Source: JAEZFI01 sp044508215
GTDB lineage: Bacteria; Actinomycetota; Acidimicrobiia; Acidimicrobiales; Microtrichaceae
Direction: 5' to 3'
DNA length: 64,000 nt
Assembly: GCA_044508215.1 (NCBI GenBank)
Contig: JBIQID010000001.1
Coordinates: 1-64,000 of the forward strand
The notes beneath the pieces were generated by a model, which ran no database searches, was not told the DNA's origin, and saw only the letters and a program-made list of their open reading frames with translations. Both the position numbers and the translations under genes were made by a program. Positions 1 through 7,803 of the stretch are shown here, in pieces (the first letter of the stretch is position 1; every line of letters starts with the position of its first letter).

Positions 1-1
1 C

Positions 2-145
2 GCGTCGATCGACAAGATCGTGAAGGGCCTCGGCTGGCAGCGGGTCGCCGAGCCCATCACGTCGATCGGTCCGACGACGGCCGAGGTCCGTGACGCGTGC
101 GCCGACATGGCCGCCACGGTCGCCGCGAACCTGCTCCTGGACTGA
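2..145 (+). CDS. C-terminal end of an unidentified protein (cut by window edge)
   Basis: Only the last 47 residues are present, ending at a TGA. The reading frame is open from the first bases of the window and has the G/C third-position bias of its neighbours. The tail (GWQRVAEPITSIGPTTAEV and following) has a weak resemblance to the C-terminal helix region of flavodoxin-like domains, but this is too short to name a family. It is convergent with the methyltransferase/glycosylase gene downstream. Confidence 0.45.
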   Translation, partial: ASIDKIVKGLGWQRVAEPITSIGPTTAEVRDACADMAATVAANLLLD

Positions 146-230
146 CCAGCCGGAGTGCCCGCCCCGGTCGGCCGGTTCATCGGGTCGGGTCGTTGATGGT
201 CCCGAGGAAGAGGGCGGCTCCGGTGCTGCT

Positions 231-1307
231 TCAGGGGCCGGCGGCAGCGGTGAGCAGGTGCGACGCCAGGTCCGCCACGTTCGTGTGCGCGTTCAACCCG
301 CTCGGGTTCGGCATCACGTAGGTCGGGCGCCCACCCAGCTGCCGCTCCTGCCACCCGAGCGTCGCCTTGGGCAGACCGACCGCGGTGCGCCAGCCGGTGA
401 TCCCCACCACGCAGACGACCTCTGGGCGGAGCCACCCGCACACCAGCTCCAGCCGGGCCGCGCCGGCGCGGAACTCGACGGCGGTGACCTCGTCGGCGCG
501 GCGGGTCGGACGCAACGCCAGGTTCGACATGCCGATCCCGTGGTCGACGAGCGCTGCGACTGGATCCCGATCGGTGGCGACGAGCCCGGCTTCGAGCATC
601 GCCGGCCAGAACCGGTTCCCCGGCCGGACGAAGCCGATGCCCCGCTCGGCGGTCAGGACCGACGGGTTGAGGCCGACCACGAGCATCCGCATCCCGGGCC
701 CGACGGTGTCGGCCAAGGCGAAGCCACGGGTCGCCTCGACCGTGAACGAGCCACGCCGACCCTTGCCCCGGGCGGTGATCTGCACGTCAGCGAACCCGGC
801 GCCCTCGACGACAGCCCGCAGGAGCGGCTCGGGCCACAGCGAGAAGCGCCGCCCTGGGAACTCGTCGTCGGGCACCGGACCGTGCTCCTGGTCGCCGGCG
901 AACAGCCCGAGCGTCACGGGCGCTCCCAACCGCAGGCAGCGGTGCAGGTCCCACAACGCCATCGGCACCTCGGCCCTCGGCAGGTGAACCAGCGACTTGT
1001 TCGCCCACGCCGCGCCGAGGGAGCCCCGCCTGAACGGCAACCGAGCCAGGTCCGCCTGCACCCGACGAGCAGCGGGCGAGTGCGACGGCACCTCCTCGAG
1101 CAGCTCCGCCACCGCGTCGAGCGCGATCGAGCCCTCCGGCAGCCGGCTCAGGTACTGGCCCGGTCCGCATCCGAGGTCGAGCACCGGTCGGTCCTCGGAT
1201 CCCAGCCGCGCGACGAACGAGTCGACGTCGTCGGTGACGCCCGAGCGGCTCTCCACCCACTCGGCCGCCCGCTGCCGGTAGACGTCGAGCGTCTCCGGGT
1301 CGGCCAC
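231..1307 (-). CDS. SAM-dependent methyltransferase fused to Mug-type uracil/thymine-DNA glycosylase
   Basis: The 358-residue protein joins two enzymes. Residues about 1-200 are a class I methyltransferase with the SAM loop LDLGCGPG (43-50) and no recognisable substrate domain. Residues about 206-358 match mismatch-specific (Mug/TDG) DNA glycosylases: VVGLNPS (210-216) carries the Asn that activates water in this family, GNRFWPAM (230-237) follows as in Mug, and NPSGLNA (334-340) is the minor-groove loop. The glycosylase half alone is close to normal Mug length. The GTG start lies one base after the stop of the upstream SDR, so the two are probably co-transcribed. A methyltransferase substrate cannot be read from the sequence, and whether both halves are active is inference. 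Confidence 0.8.
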   Translation of the reverse strand: MADPETLDVYRQRAAEWVESRSGVTDDVDSFVARLGSEDRPVLDLGCGPGQYLSRLPEGSIALDAVAELLEEVPSHSPAARRVQADLARLPFRRGSLGAAWANKSLVHLPRAEVPMALWDLHRCLRLGAPVTLGLFAGDQEHGPVPDDEFPGRRFSLWPEPLLRAVVEGAGFADVQITARGKGRRGSFTVEATRGFALADTVGPGMRMLVVGLNPSVLTAERGIGFVRPGNRFWPAMLEAGLVATDRDPVAALVDHGIGMSNLALRPTRRADEVTAVEFRAGAARLELVCGWLRPEVVCVVGITGWRTAVGLPKATLGWQERQLGGRPTYVMPNPSGLNAHTNVADLASHLLTAAAGP

Positions 1308-1308
1308 C

Positions 1309-2097
1309 TCAGCCCCCGGTCAGGCGGCGTTGCAGCTTGCGCATCCCGCCGAGCCACCGCCCGTGGTCCTCGGCCTTGTTCCGCTGGTACTGCGCCACCT
1401 CGGGGTGCGGAAGGATCAGGAACTGGTCAGCCCGCAGGCCCTCGATCACGGCGGCGGCGCAGTCCTCCGGCTCGATCAGGCCCATCGCCTCGACGACCCC
1501 GGCCGCCAGCTGGTCGTCCTCCAACCCGCCCATCACCATCGGCGTGCGGACACCCTGGGGACACAGGCACGAGACGCCGATGCCCTCGTCGCCGTGGGTG
1601 ATGGCGATCCACTCGGCGAGCCCCACTGCGGCGTGCTTGGTCGCCGTGTACGGGGCGTCGCCCAGGTTGGTGAGCAGGCCCGCCGCCGACGCCGTGACGA
1701 GCAGGTGACCGCGCCCCCGCTCCCTCCAGCGCTGCAGGCAGGCCCGGGCGGCATGGACGTGCGCCATCACGTTCACCGCCCAGATCCGGTCCCACGCCTC
1801 GTCGGGTGCCTCCAGGCCCATGCCGGTGGCGATCCCGGCGTTCGCGCAGAAGAGGTCGAGTGGCCGCTCCGCCTCCGCCCTGTCGACCATCTCCGCCACC
1901 GCAGCCCCGTCGGTCACGTCGAGGCGGACCGCCGTGGCGACCTCGCCCAGTTCGTCCGCCACCCGCCGGACCCCGTCCAGGTCGAGGTCGGCCAGCCACA
2001 GACGGGCTGCGCCCTCCGCAGCGAAGGCCCTCGCCATCGCCGCGCCGATGCCACTCGCCGCGCCCGTGATCACGATCGACGCACCCGTCGGTTCCAT
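1309..2097 (-). CDS. Short-chain dehydrogenase/reductase
   Basis: This is a classical SDR of 262 residues: nucleotide-binding TGAASGIG at 11-18, LDVTD for the adenine pocket, CANAGIA in place of NNAG, and the catalytic YTATK near residue 148. The C-terminus (PHPEVAQYQRNKAEDHGRWL) is of the type seen in many actinobacterial SDRs of unknown substrate. A strong Shine-Dalgarno (GAGGGAGG) precedes the ATG. It is the first gene of a two-gene unit with the methyltransferase/glycosylase fusion, which gives no clear metabolic clue. NAD(P)-dependent alcohol or keto oxidoreduction is inferred from the family; the substrate is unknown. Confidence 0.85.
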   Translation of the reverse strand: MEPTGASIVITGAASGIGAAMARAFAAEGAARLWLADLDLDGVRRVADELGEVATAVRLDVTDGAAVAEMVDRAEAERPLDLFCANAGIATGMGLEAPDEAWDRIWAVNVMAHVHAARACLQRWRERGRGHLLVTASAAGLLTNLGDAPYTATKHAAVGLAEWIAITHGDEGIGVSCLCPQGVRTPMVMGGLEDDQLAAGVVEAMGLIEPEDCAAAVIEGLRADQFLILPHPEVAQYQRNKAEDHGRWLGGMRKLQRRLTGG

Positions 2098-2127
2098 CAG
2101 CCCTCCCTCGAGCGCCCCGCCCCAGCA

Positions 2128-2177
2128 GTTCTGCTGTGTAGGACCGGGCCGTTCGGCACGGTTCTACACAACGAAAC
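2128..2177 (-). repeat. 50-bp palindromic element, copy A1
   Basis: This is one of six 50-bp elements in the window. Ends GTTCTG and CGAAAC flank a stem of 12 bp with one mismatch (2135-2146 with 2159-2170) and a 12-nt GC-rich loop. It lies downstream of the LLM gene and upstream of the SDR start, so it could terminate LLM transcription. The core is the A type (TGTGTAGG...), the most diverged of the three A copies. Confidence 0.75.
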
Positions 2178-2193
2178 GGGGGTGGTCCCGCGG

Positions 2194-3198
2194 TCAGGTC
2201 CCGGGGGCCGTCGCCTCCATGGTCGCCTCCACAACGGCCCGCCGGTCGGAGCCCCAGGGGAGCGGCATGATCACCGGGTGGTCGACCCCGGCGGCCTCGT
2301 ACTCGGCGACGGCAGCGGCGACCCGGTCGGCGTCCCCGCAGATGTCGATGGCGTCGATCATCCGATCCGAGACCGCAGCGAGCGCCGCCTCCCGGTCACG
2401 CCGGCCGTGTGCCTCGGTGATCGCCTCGACCTCCTCCGCGAAGCCGGCCCGGGCGAAGGCCCGTGCGTAGGCGGGGACCACCGCGTAGCTGAACAGGTCC
2501 TTGCGAGCGGGCTCGCGGGCTGCCTCCGGGTCGCACACCCCCACGTGGACGTAGGCGTGGATGCGGCACGACCCGGTCTCGCGGCCGGCGGCCGCCTCAC
2601 CCTTCCGCACCTGCTCGACGCACCACGGGACTGCACTCGCCGGCAGGTAGTTGAGGAGCACCCCGTCGGCCAGCTCGCCTGCGGCCTGCAGCATCTTCTC
2701 GTTGAGCGCACCCAGCACCAGGCGCGGCCGCTGGTCGCCCAGCCGCACGCCGAGGCGGAACCGCTTCGCGGACCAGAAGTCGCCGTCGAACGTCACCGGC
2801 TCGCCCGAGAGGCACTCCCGCACCAGCGTCAGGTACTCGCGGACCCGGGCGACCGGCCGGTCGCCGTACTCGGCCCCGTGCCACTGGCCCACGACCACGG
2901 GCGAGCTGATGCCCACCCCGAGGTGGACCGGACCGGCGTCCGGCAGGGTCGCCAGCGTCGCGGCTCCCATCGCCGCCAGCATCGGGGTGCGCAGCTGCAG
3001 CGCCAGCACGCCCGTGCCCAACCCGATGCCGGGGACGGCCGCACCGGCGAGGGCCAGGGTGGCGAACGCCTCCTGGGCGGTGGTCTCGGCGGTCCAGAAC
3101 GAGTCGAAGCCCAGCTGGGCGGTCCGTTGCGCCAGGTCGGGCACCGAGCCCGTCCCCATCGACGCGAGTGAGGCGAAGGTCAGACCCCGAGTCGGCAT
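2194..3198 (-). CDS. LLM-class F420-dependent oxidoreductase
   Basis: The 334-residue luciferase-like monooxygenase-fold protein most likely uses coenzyme F420 for hydride transfer, as most actinobacterial members do. The family pattern is visible: an N-terminal strand (TRGLTFASLASMGTGS), the DSFWTAET loop, the GIGLGTGVLALQLRTP segment and the GVGISSPVVVGQWHG segment. The open frame extends 27 codons further upstream, but that extension has no protein-like character. The ATG chosen here has a TAGGGT hexamer ending 7 bases before it, matching the leaderless starts elsewhere in the window. The substrate is unknown. It is divergent from a 56-residue ORF. Confidence 0.85.
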   Translation of the reverse strand: MPTRGLTFASLASMGTGSVPDLAQRTAQLGFDSFWTAETTAQEAFATLALAGAAVPGIGLGTGVLALQLRTPMLAAMGAATLATLPDAGPVHLGVGISSPVVVGQWHGAEYGDRPVARVREYLTLVRECLSGEPVTFDGDFWSAKRFRLGVRLGDQRPRLVLGALNEKMLQAAGELADGVLLNYLPASAVPWCVEQVRKGEAAAGRETGSCRIHAYVHVGVCDPEAAREPARKDLFSYAVVPAYARAFARAGFAEEVEAITEAHGRRDREAALAAVSDRMIDAIDICGDADRVAAAVAEYEAAGVDHPVIMPLPWGSDRRAVVEATMEATAPGT

Positions 3199-3205
3199 GG
3201 GCGGC

Positions 3206-3211
3206 ACCCTA
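3206..3211 (-). promoter_or_regulatory. Leaderless-type -10 for the LLM gene
   Basis: TAGGGT on the minus strand ends 7 bases before the ATG. It fixes the start chosen for the LLM gene. Confidence 0.5.
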
Positions 3212-3389
3212 CCGGTGCTGATCGCGGCGCTTCTGCGGCAGGGGACGAATCGCCCATCGACGTTCGTGCCCGAGGTCACCAGACTGTCGGGAACGTTCCC
3301 CTACGGGAAGCGTTGGAGGAATGCGACGCCGCGCACCCCGCCGGCGTGCGTAGGCTGGACCGATCAGTGGTTCCCGTCTGGAGGCAGCG

Positions 3390-3560
3390 ATGACCGACAC
3401 GAAGGACACAGAGGCGATCACCGAGATCCTCGCCCTCATCGACCGCGGCCTCGGCGACATCTCCGAGCGCTCGCTGGTGTCGTCGTCCGAGGTCGCCGAC
3501 CTCCTGCTCGACGTCCGGTCGCTCCTCACGCGCCCCGACGCCGCCCTCTCCGTCAACTGA
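3390..3560 (+). CDS. Small conserved-looking protein, 56 residues
   Basis: A short acidic helical protein (MTDTKDTEAITEILALIDRG...). It has a good Shine-Dalgarno TGGAGG five bases before the ATG and a TAGGCT -10-like hexamer at 3351-3356, giving a leader of about 27 nt. Codon use is the same as its neighbours. No cysteine motif, signal or membrane segment is present; the predicted form is two amphipathic helices joined by SLVSSSEV. The function is not recognised. It converges on the WS/DGAT gene. Confidence 0.6.
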   Translation: MTDTKDTEAITEILALIDRGLGDISERSLVSSSEVADLLLDVRSLLTRPDAALSVN

Positions 3561-3582
3561 GGCGCTTCGCCGACCGACCGCC

Positions 3583-4947
3583 TCAGCGCGCCCGCACCAC
3601 CGCCTTGAACGCCTGACGGAGCGCGCGCACCAGTCCGTCAGCATCGGGGATCGCCGCACGATCCGTGACCACGCCGATGCACAGCTGACCCCGGTACGAC
3701 ATCGTGGTCATGTTGAACGCCGTGCCCGCCAGCGGCCCGATCGGGTAGTTGCCGGTCATCAACGCACCCGCCAGGTACACGTCGAACGGCGCCGCCCGCA
3801 TGTTCGAGGTGACGAAGTCGACGCTCGACGCCATCCGGTAGCCGATCTCCCGGACGAGCGGCGCTGGGAGCAGCGACGCCGCGGCCGCCACCCCGTCGGC
3901 CGCGCCGACCGCAGGCTCGGCCCGCGTCTGTGCGAGCGCCTCGTGCACCTGGGCGAACCGGTCCCGGACCGAGAGCTCCCCGCAGGGCACCACCGTCTGG
4001 CTGGGGGAGAACTGGTTGCCCATCGCGCCGCTGTCGCGGGTGCTGATCGGCATCGCCATCCGCAGGCCCTCGGGGTCGTGCCCTGCCTCCCGGTGGACGA
4101 CCCCGGCAGCGTGGGCTGCAGCCGTGACGAACGCGTCGTTCACCGAGCCACCCAGGCGCTTCGCCGCCGCCTTCAGGTCGGCGAGGGGCACCTCGAAGAT
4201 GTCGAGCCGACGGTCGAGCGAGCGCTCGGTCCAGAGGGGCGACAGCCGGTGGTCGACGACCCGCGCCTGGCGCAGCGTGGACCGCGTCACCTCGAGCGCT
4301 GAGCGGGTCGACCGGAGCAGCTCGGAAGGGTTGGTCACCCCCGAGACCGCCGCCTTGGTGGTCGAGCTGGCCAGGTCCCACCCGAGGCGTGCGATCGCCG
4401 TGAACGGCAGCTCGCCCTCCACAGCGGGAGGCGGAGGCTCGAGTGGCTCGGGTTCGGGAGCGTCCCGCTCGAGGTCGATGAACTCGAGCGACAGCCGCAG
4501 CCCACCCTCGCCGTCGGTGAGGGAGTGGTGGATGCGCTGCAACATGGCCGCCTGGCCATCGGGGAGCCCTTCGATCACCACGAAGTCCCAGAGCGGCCGG
4601 TCGCGGTCGAGCGGCTCGGCGAACACCTCCATGACCCGGTCGAGCAGCGCCCGCCGGCTGCGTCGCCCGGTCAGCCGGATGCGACGCACGTGGTCGGAGA
4701 GATCGAAGTCCGTGACGTCGCACCATCGGGGAGGCCCGAGGAGCGAGGGCGGAGCCTCGACGCGCTGGCGCAGCCGGGGGACCACGGCCGCGGCCCGGGC
4801 GAGCCGTCGGGTCAGCCGCTCCCAGTCGGGGGCCCGATCGAGGAGGGTGAGGTTGGCCACGGTGGAGGACAGGCGGACGTCGCCGTCGAGGGTCCACATC
4901 AGGGACTCGAAGCCGGACATCCTCCCGTCGTCGGCCATGTCCTCCAT
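3583..4947 (-). CDS. Wax ester synthase / diacylglycerol acyltransferase (WS/DGAT), first copy
   Basis: A 454-residue bifunctional O-acyltransferase that transfers acyl groups from acyl-CoA to diacylglycerol or fatty alcohols, forming storage lipid at the membrane. The catalytic HHSLTDG is at 140-146. Family blocks PLWDFVV, GGSVNDAFVTA and NYPIGPLAGTAFNM are present, and the length is normal. It is the last gene of an operon after PAP2 and the RecB-like nuclease: PAP2 ends 4 bases before this ATG. A PAP2-type phosphatase next to a DGAT is suggestive, because dephosphorylation of phosphatidate yields the DAG substrate. That functional link is inference. Confidence 0.92.
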   Translation of the reverse strand: MEDMADDGRMSGFESLMWTLDGDVRLSSTVANLTLLDRAPDWERLTRRLARAAAVVPRLRQRVEAPPSLLGPPRWCDVTDFDLSDHVRRIRLTGRRSRRALLDRVMEVFAEPLDRDRPLWDFVVIEGLPDGQAAMLQRIHHSLTDGEGGLRLSLEFIDLERDAPEPEPLEPPPPAVEGELPFTAIARLGWDLASSTTKAAVSGVTNPSELLRSTRSALEVTRSTLRQARVVDHRLSPLWTERSLDRRLDIFEVPLADLKAAAKRLGGSVNDAFVTAAAHAAGVVHREAGHDPEGLRMAMPISTRDSGAMGNQFSPSQTVVPCGELSVRDRFAQVHEALAQTRAEPAVGAADGVAAAASLLPAPLVREIGYRMASSVDFVTSNMRAAPFDVYLAGALMTGNYPIGPLAGTAFNMTTMSYRGQLCIGVVTDRAAIPDADGLVRALRQAFKAVVRAR

Positions 4948-4951
4948 GTGG

Positions 4952-5488
4952 TCAGCGTAGGGGGAACGCCCGACGCACGAGGACGCCGAGGGCCGCTCCC
5001 AGGGCGGCTCCGCCCAGCACGTCCGAGGCGTGGTGGATGCGCACGTGGATGCGGCTGGTCGCCACCACGACGCCCAGCGCGGCCACCCCCACCTGCGTCG
5101 CCCTCGACCGGCCGTCGGCGAGGAGGACCACCGCCACCGCCGCCGAGCTGGCGTGTCCTGATGGGAAGCTGGTGGTCCGCGGCGTCCGGAGGCGGTGTGG
5201 GCGAACGCCTTCGTGGACCGGCCGCTCGCGGCGGAAGAGGTTCTTGATCAGCCCGTTCACCAGGGCCGACTCGACGCCGAGCGCGCTCGAGAGGCGGACC
5301 ATGCGGCGCATCCCCTGCTCGCCCCCGACCAGGCCGTCGGTGACCGAGGCGATGTGCCAGATCACGGAGTGATCCGCCACCTCGGTGAGCGAGTACATGA
5401 TGCGGTCGGCCCAGCGGCGGCCACGTAGATGGTCGAACGCCCGGTCGACGGCCGCGTCGAGCTCCACGACGCGTGGGTGATCGAGCAT
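4952..5488 (-). CDS. PAP2-superfamily phosphatase
   Basis: A 178-residue membrane phosphatase of the type-2 phosphatidic acid phosphatase fold. All three signature motifs are present: K-x6-RP (KNLFRRERP, 82-90), PSGH (109-112) and SR-x5-H-x3-D (SRIHVRIHHASD, 145-156), so the active site looks complete. The ATG was chosen over longer in-frame extensions because those have no hydrophobic or family-like sequence. The gene lies 7 bases after the RecB-like nuclease and 4 bases before the WS/DGAT gene. Substrates could be phosphatidate, a prenyl pyrophosphate or another lipid phosphate; the operon favours phosphatidate. Confidence 0.88.
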   Translation of the reverse strand: MLDHPRVVELDAAVDRAFDHLRGRRWADRIMYSLTEVADHSVIWHIASVTDGLVGGEQGMRRMVRLSSALGVESALVNGLIKNLFRRERPVHEGVRPHRLRTPRTTSFPSGHASSAAVAVVLLADGRSRATQVGVAALGVVVATSRIHVRIHHASDVLGGAALGAALGVLVRRAFPLR

Positions 5489-5495
5489 GCCCACG

Positions 5496-6338
5496 TCAGG
5501 AAGCGGGACGGAGCTCCACGTAGGTGGCCGTCGACCCCTCGTCCGTCGGGCGGGGAGCGTCGGCGGGGTTGCCTCCGAACGCCGGGCACCAGGCCTTGAA
5601 GGCGCACCAGTCGCAGAGGCGGGACGGCTTGGGGCGGAAGTCCTCGCGTTCGCACGCACGCTCGACCGCCGTCCAGATCGCACCGACCTTCCGCTCGAGC
5701 GCACGGATCGACTGGTCGCTGGGCCGGGCGACGATGATCTGCGGGGACGGGCCGAGGTACATCAGCTGCACCCGCGCCGGCCGCTTGCCGAAGAGCTGTT
5801 CGCACATGAAGGCGTAGAAGTGGACGCCGCCCAGCCGAGCGCGCTCCTGCTGCTCGCTGGGGACGCGGCCCGTCTTGTAGTCGGTGACCACCAGCTCGCC
5901 GTCGGCGTCGAGCTCGAGCCGGTCGATGATGCCCCGCAGGCGGAGGTCGCCCACGTGCGCCTCGAGCCGCAGCTCGATGCCGATGGGCGTGATGGTGCGG
6001 GGATCCTCCAGCTGGAAGTAGCGGTCGACCATGGTGCGCGCCTCCGCGACGAACGCCGCCTCGGCCTCGCTGTCCATCTCGAGCCCCACGTACTCGTCGA
6101 GCTGGCGGAACTCGTCCACGGCCACCTCGAGAGCGCCCGCTGCGGCCTCGGGTGTGCGGTCGTCGGGCCGTTCGCAGAACAAGAGCTCGAGCGCCCGGTG
6201 CACGAGGGAACCCTTCGTGGCCGGCGCCGAGGGCGGTTCGGGCAGCTTGTCGATCGCCGAGAACCGGAACGCCAGCGCACAGTCGGTGAAGGTGGAGACC
6301 TTCGACGGCGACAGCGAGGTGGGCAGCTCCAGGGCCAT
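5496..6338 (-). CDS. RecB-family PD-(D/E)XK nuclease with Fe-S cysteines (stand-alone)
   Basis: A 280-residue nuclease of the PDDEXK_1/Cas4-AddB class. The catalytic core reads RGIIDRLELD then ELVVTDYKTG. Four cysteines, C20 and C242-x2-C245-x5-C251, have the AddB/Cas4 4Fe-4S arrangement (one N-terminal, three C-terminal). No helicase domain or cas genes are adjacent, so it is the single-domain nuclease common in Actinobacteria rather than a CRISPR component. A TACGAT hexamer ends 6 bases before the ATG and no Shine-Dalgarno is seen. It heads the operon with PAP2 and WS/DGAT; a functional link to lipid synthesis is not evident. Confidence 0.88.
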   Translation of the reverse strand: MALELPTSLSPSKVSTFTDCALAFRFSAIDKLPEPPSAPATKGSLVHRALELLFCERPDDRTPEAAAGALEVAVDEFRQLDEYVGLEMDSEAEAAFVAEARTMVDRYFQLEDPRTITPIGIELRLEAHVGDLRLRGIIDRLELDADGELVVTDYKTGRVPSEQQERARLGGVHFYAFMCEQLFGKRPARVQLMYLGPSPQIIVARPSDQSIRALERKVGAIWTAVERACEREDFRPKPSRLCDWCAFKAWCPAFGGNPADAPRPTDEGSTATYVELRPAS

Positions 6339-6344
6339 GGGACG

Positions 6345-6350
6345 ATCGTA
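6345..6350 (-). promoter_or_regulatory. Leaderless-type -10 for the RecB-like nuclease operon
   Basis: TACGAT on the minus strand ends 6 bases before the ATG. Confidence 0.45.
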
Positions 6351-6420
6351 GGGGACCGGTGTGACAGCGCCCGGGAGACTGCGACCGGACGCGGTGTGAC
6401 GTCCGGAGCAGGCCGTGGGG

Positions 6421-7269
6421 TCAGCCGAACGCTGCGATCGCCTCGGTGATCTCCGCCGCGATCTGCTCCGGGGCCTCCATCGGCCCGAAGTGGCCGAGCT
6501 CGGGGTGCTCCACGAGCCGTCCAGCCGGGAGCCGGTCCGCGAGCCGCGGGGCCACGGAGGCGGGCCCGGGCACCGAATCGGCACCTCGCGCCACCCAGAC
6601 GGGCAGCTCGAGGTCGGGCAGCAGGTCCCACGCCCGGTGGCTGCCACCCATCCGGTAGAAGTACGACTCGTCCTCGGGCCGGCACCGCAGGGTCACCGAC
6701 CCGTCGTCCTGGGGCTCGAACCCACCGTCGAGGTAGCCCTCGAGCGCCTCGGGTGCGAACGCCTCCATCGGCGGCTTCGACGAGAAGTTCGCCCGGGCCG
6801 CCTCGCGGGAGTCGAAGCGGGCCCGGCGGCGGGCCGCGCCGGCAGAGAGCGGGTTCTCGCCGGTCCCGTCGCTGTCGTACACCTCGGGCGGGAACACGAT
6901 CGGCTCGTACGCCCAGATCCCCCGGAACGTCCCGGGGTGCGCCGCTTCGGTGAGGAGCAGGAGGGCCCCACCCATCGAGTGGCCGACCCCCACGGCTCCC
7001 TCGAGGTCGAAGTGGGCGGCGGCGGCCGCCACGTCGTGCGCCACCTCCGCCCACTGCAACAGGTCGTGCGGGACGCGCCCCGACCGTCCGTGGCAGCGCA
7101 CGTCGAGCGCCACGGCCCGGATGCCGTCGATGCGCTCGATCACCGGACGCCACACCTCGGCGCAGAAGCCGGTGGCGTGGACGAAGAGGACCGTCTGGCC
7201 CTCGCCGCCGAAGTCGTAGACCGCCACGGGGGTGTCGGAGCGGCTGATGAGCTCGATCTGGGCTGTCAC
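6421..7269 (-). CDS. Alpha/beta hydrolase
   Basis: A 282-residue alpha/beta hydrolase with oxyanion region HATGF (31-35), nucleophile elbow GHSMGG (96-101, Ser98) and the terminal histidine in HPELGHFGP. The GTG start is set by GGGAGGA seven bases upstream (7277-7283); the longer open frame upstream of it is not protein-like. Esterase, lipase or C-C hydrolase activity cannot be separated by sequence. It is a single gene with no obvious operon partner. Confidence 0.85.
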   Translation of the reverse strand: MTAQIELISRSDTPVAVYDFGGEGQTVLFVHATGFCAEVWRPVIERIDGIRAVALDVRCHGRSGRVPHDLLQWAEVAHDVAAAAAHFDLEGAVGVGHSMGGALLLLTEAAHPGTFRGIWAYEPIVFPPEVYDSDGTGENPLSAGAARRRARFDSREAARANFSSKPPMEAFAPEALEGYLDGGFEPQDDGSVTLRCRPEDESYFYRMGGSHRAWDLLPDLELPVWVARGADSVPGPASVAPRLADRLPAGRLVEHPELGHFGPMEAPEQIAAEITEAIAAFG

Positions 7270-7322
7270 GCGCCGATCCTCCCACAGGCCGGAAGGCACC
7301 GGAACCGGCCCCGGACGGCGGG

Positions 7323-7757
7323 TCAGAAGCTGCGACGGAGGGAGAGGAGGCCCAGCTTCGAGAGGGTCGCGTCGTCGACGGTCCGAGGACCCTCGGCCAA
7401 CGTGTAGTGCAGGAGCGACAGCGGGACAGCCAGCACGCCGACCCGGTCGGCGAGGTGCGCCTGCTCGGTCACCACCACGGCGTCGACGCACGGCACCCAC
7501 ACCAGCTGGTCGGCCAGCCACTCCCGCATGGCGACGGCACGATCAGTGGCCCACCGGGCGGTGGCCTCGAGGTCGCCGTCGTCGGCGATCACCACGAACA
7601 GGCCCGTGGGACCCACCACGAACCAGGCGTTGTCGACCTGGAACACGCTGTGGGAGGTGTCGAGCCGCCGGAGCTCGGCTCCGACGTCGCGGACCTGCGA
7701 TCTGGCAGAACGGAACATCACCAGGCCATCGGCCGATCCGGCGGCCCACTTGAGCAT
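7323..7757 (-). CDS. Hypothetical protein, 144 residues, NERD-like core
   Basis: The family is not firmly recognised. The central part (VDNAWFVVGPTGLFVVIADD, then a helical stretch, then a strand containing CVDAVVVTE) resembles the core of nuclease-related NERD domains, but the catalytic residues of that family are not clear, so this is only a hint. The start is uncertain: ATG at 7757 has neither a Shine-Dalgarno nor a -10 hexamer, and an internal ATG at 7718 (MFRSARSQVRDVG) is an alternative. There is no signal peptide or membrane segment. Confidence 0.6.
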   Translation of the reverse strand: MLKWAAGSADGLVMFRSARSQVRDVGAELRRLDTSHSVFQVDNAWFVVGPTGLFVVIADDGDLEATARWATDRAVAMREWLADQLVWVPCVDAVVVTEQAHLADRVGVLAVPLSLLHYTLAEGPRTVDDATLSKLGLLSLRRSF

Positions 7758-7803
7758 CGCGGCCCATCCGCGTGGGCCGTGCGGCCCAGGCGCGCCCGGT
7801 CCG

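Noticed and set aside
5496..6338. Cas4 annotation for the Fe-S nuclease
   Set aside because: No Cas1/Cas2 or array within the window; the protein is longer than Cas4 and matches the general actinobacterial RecB-like group.
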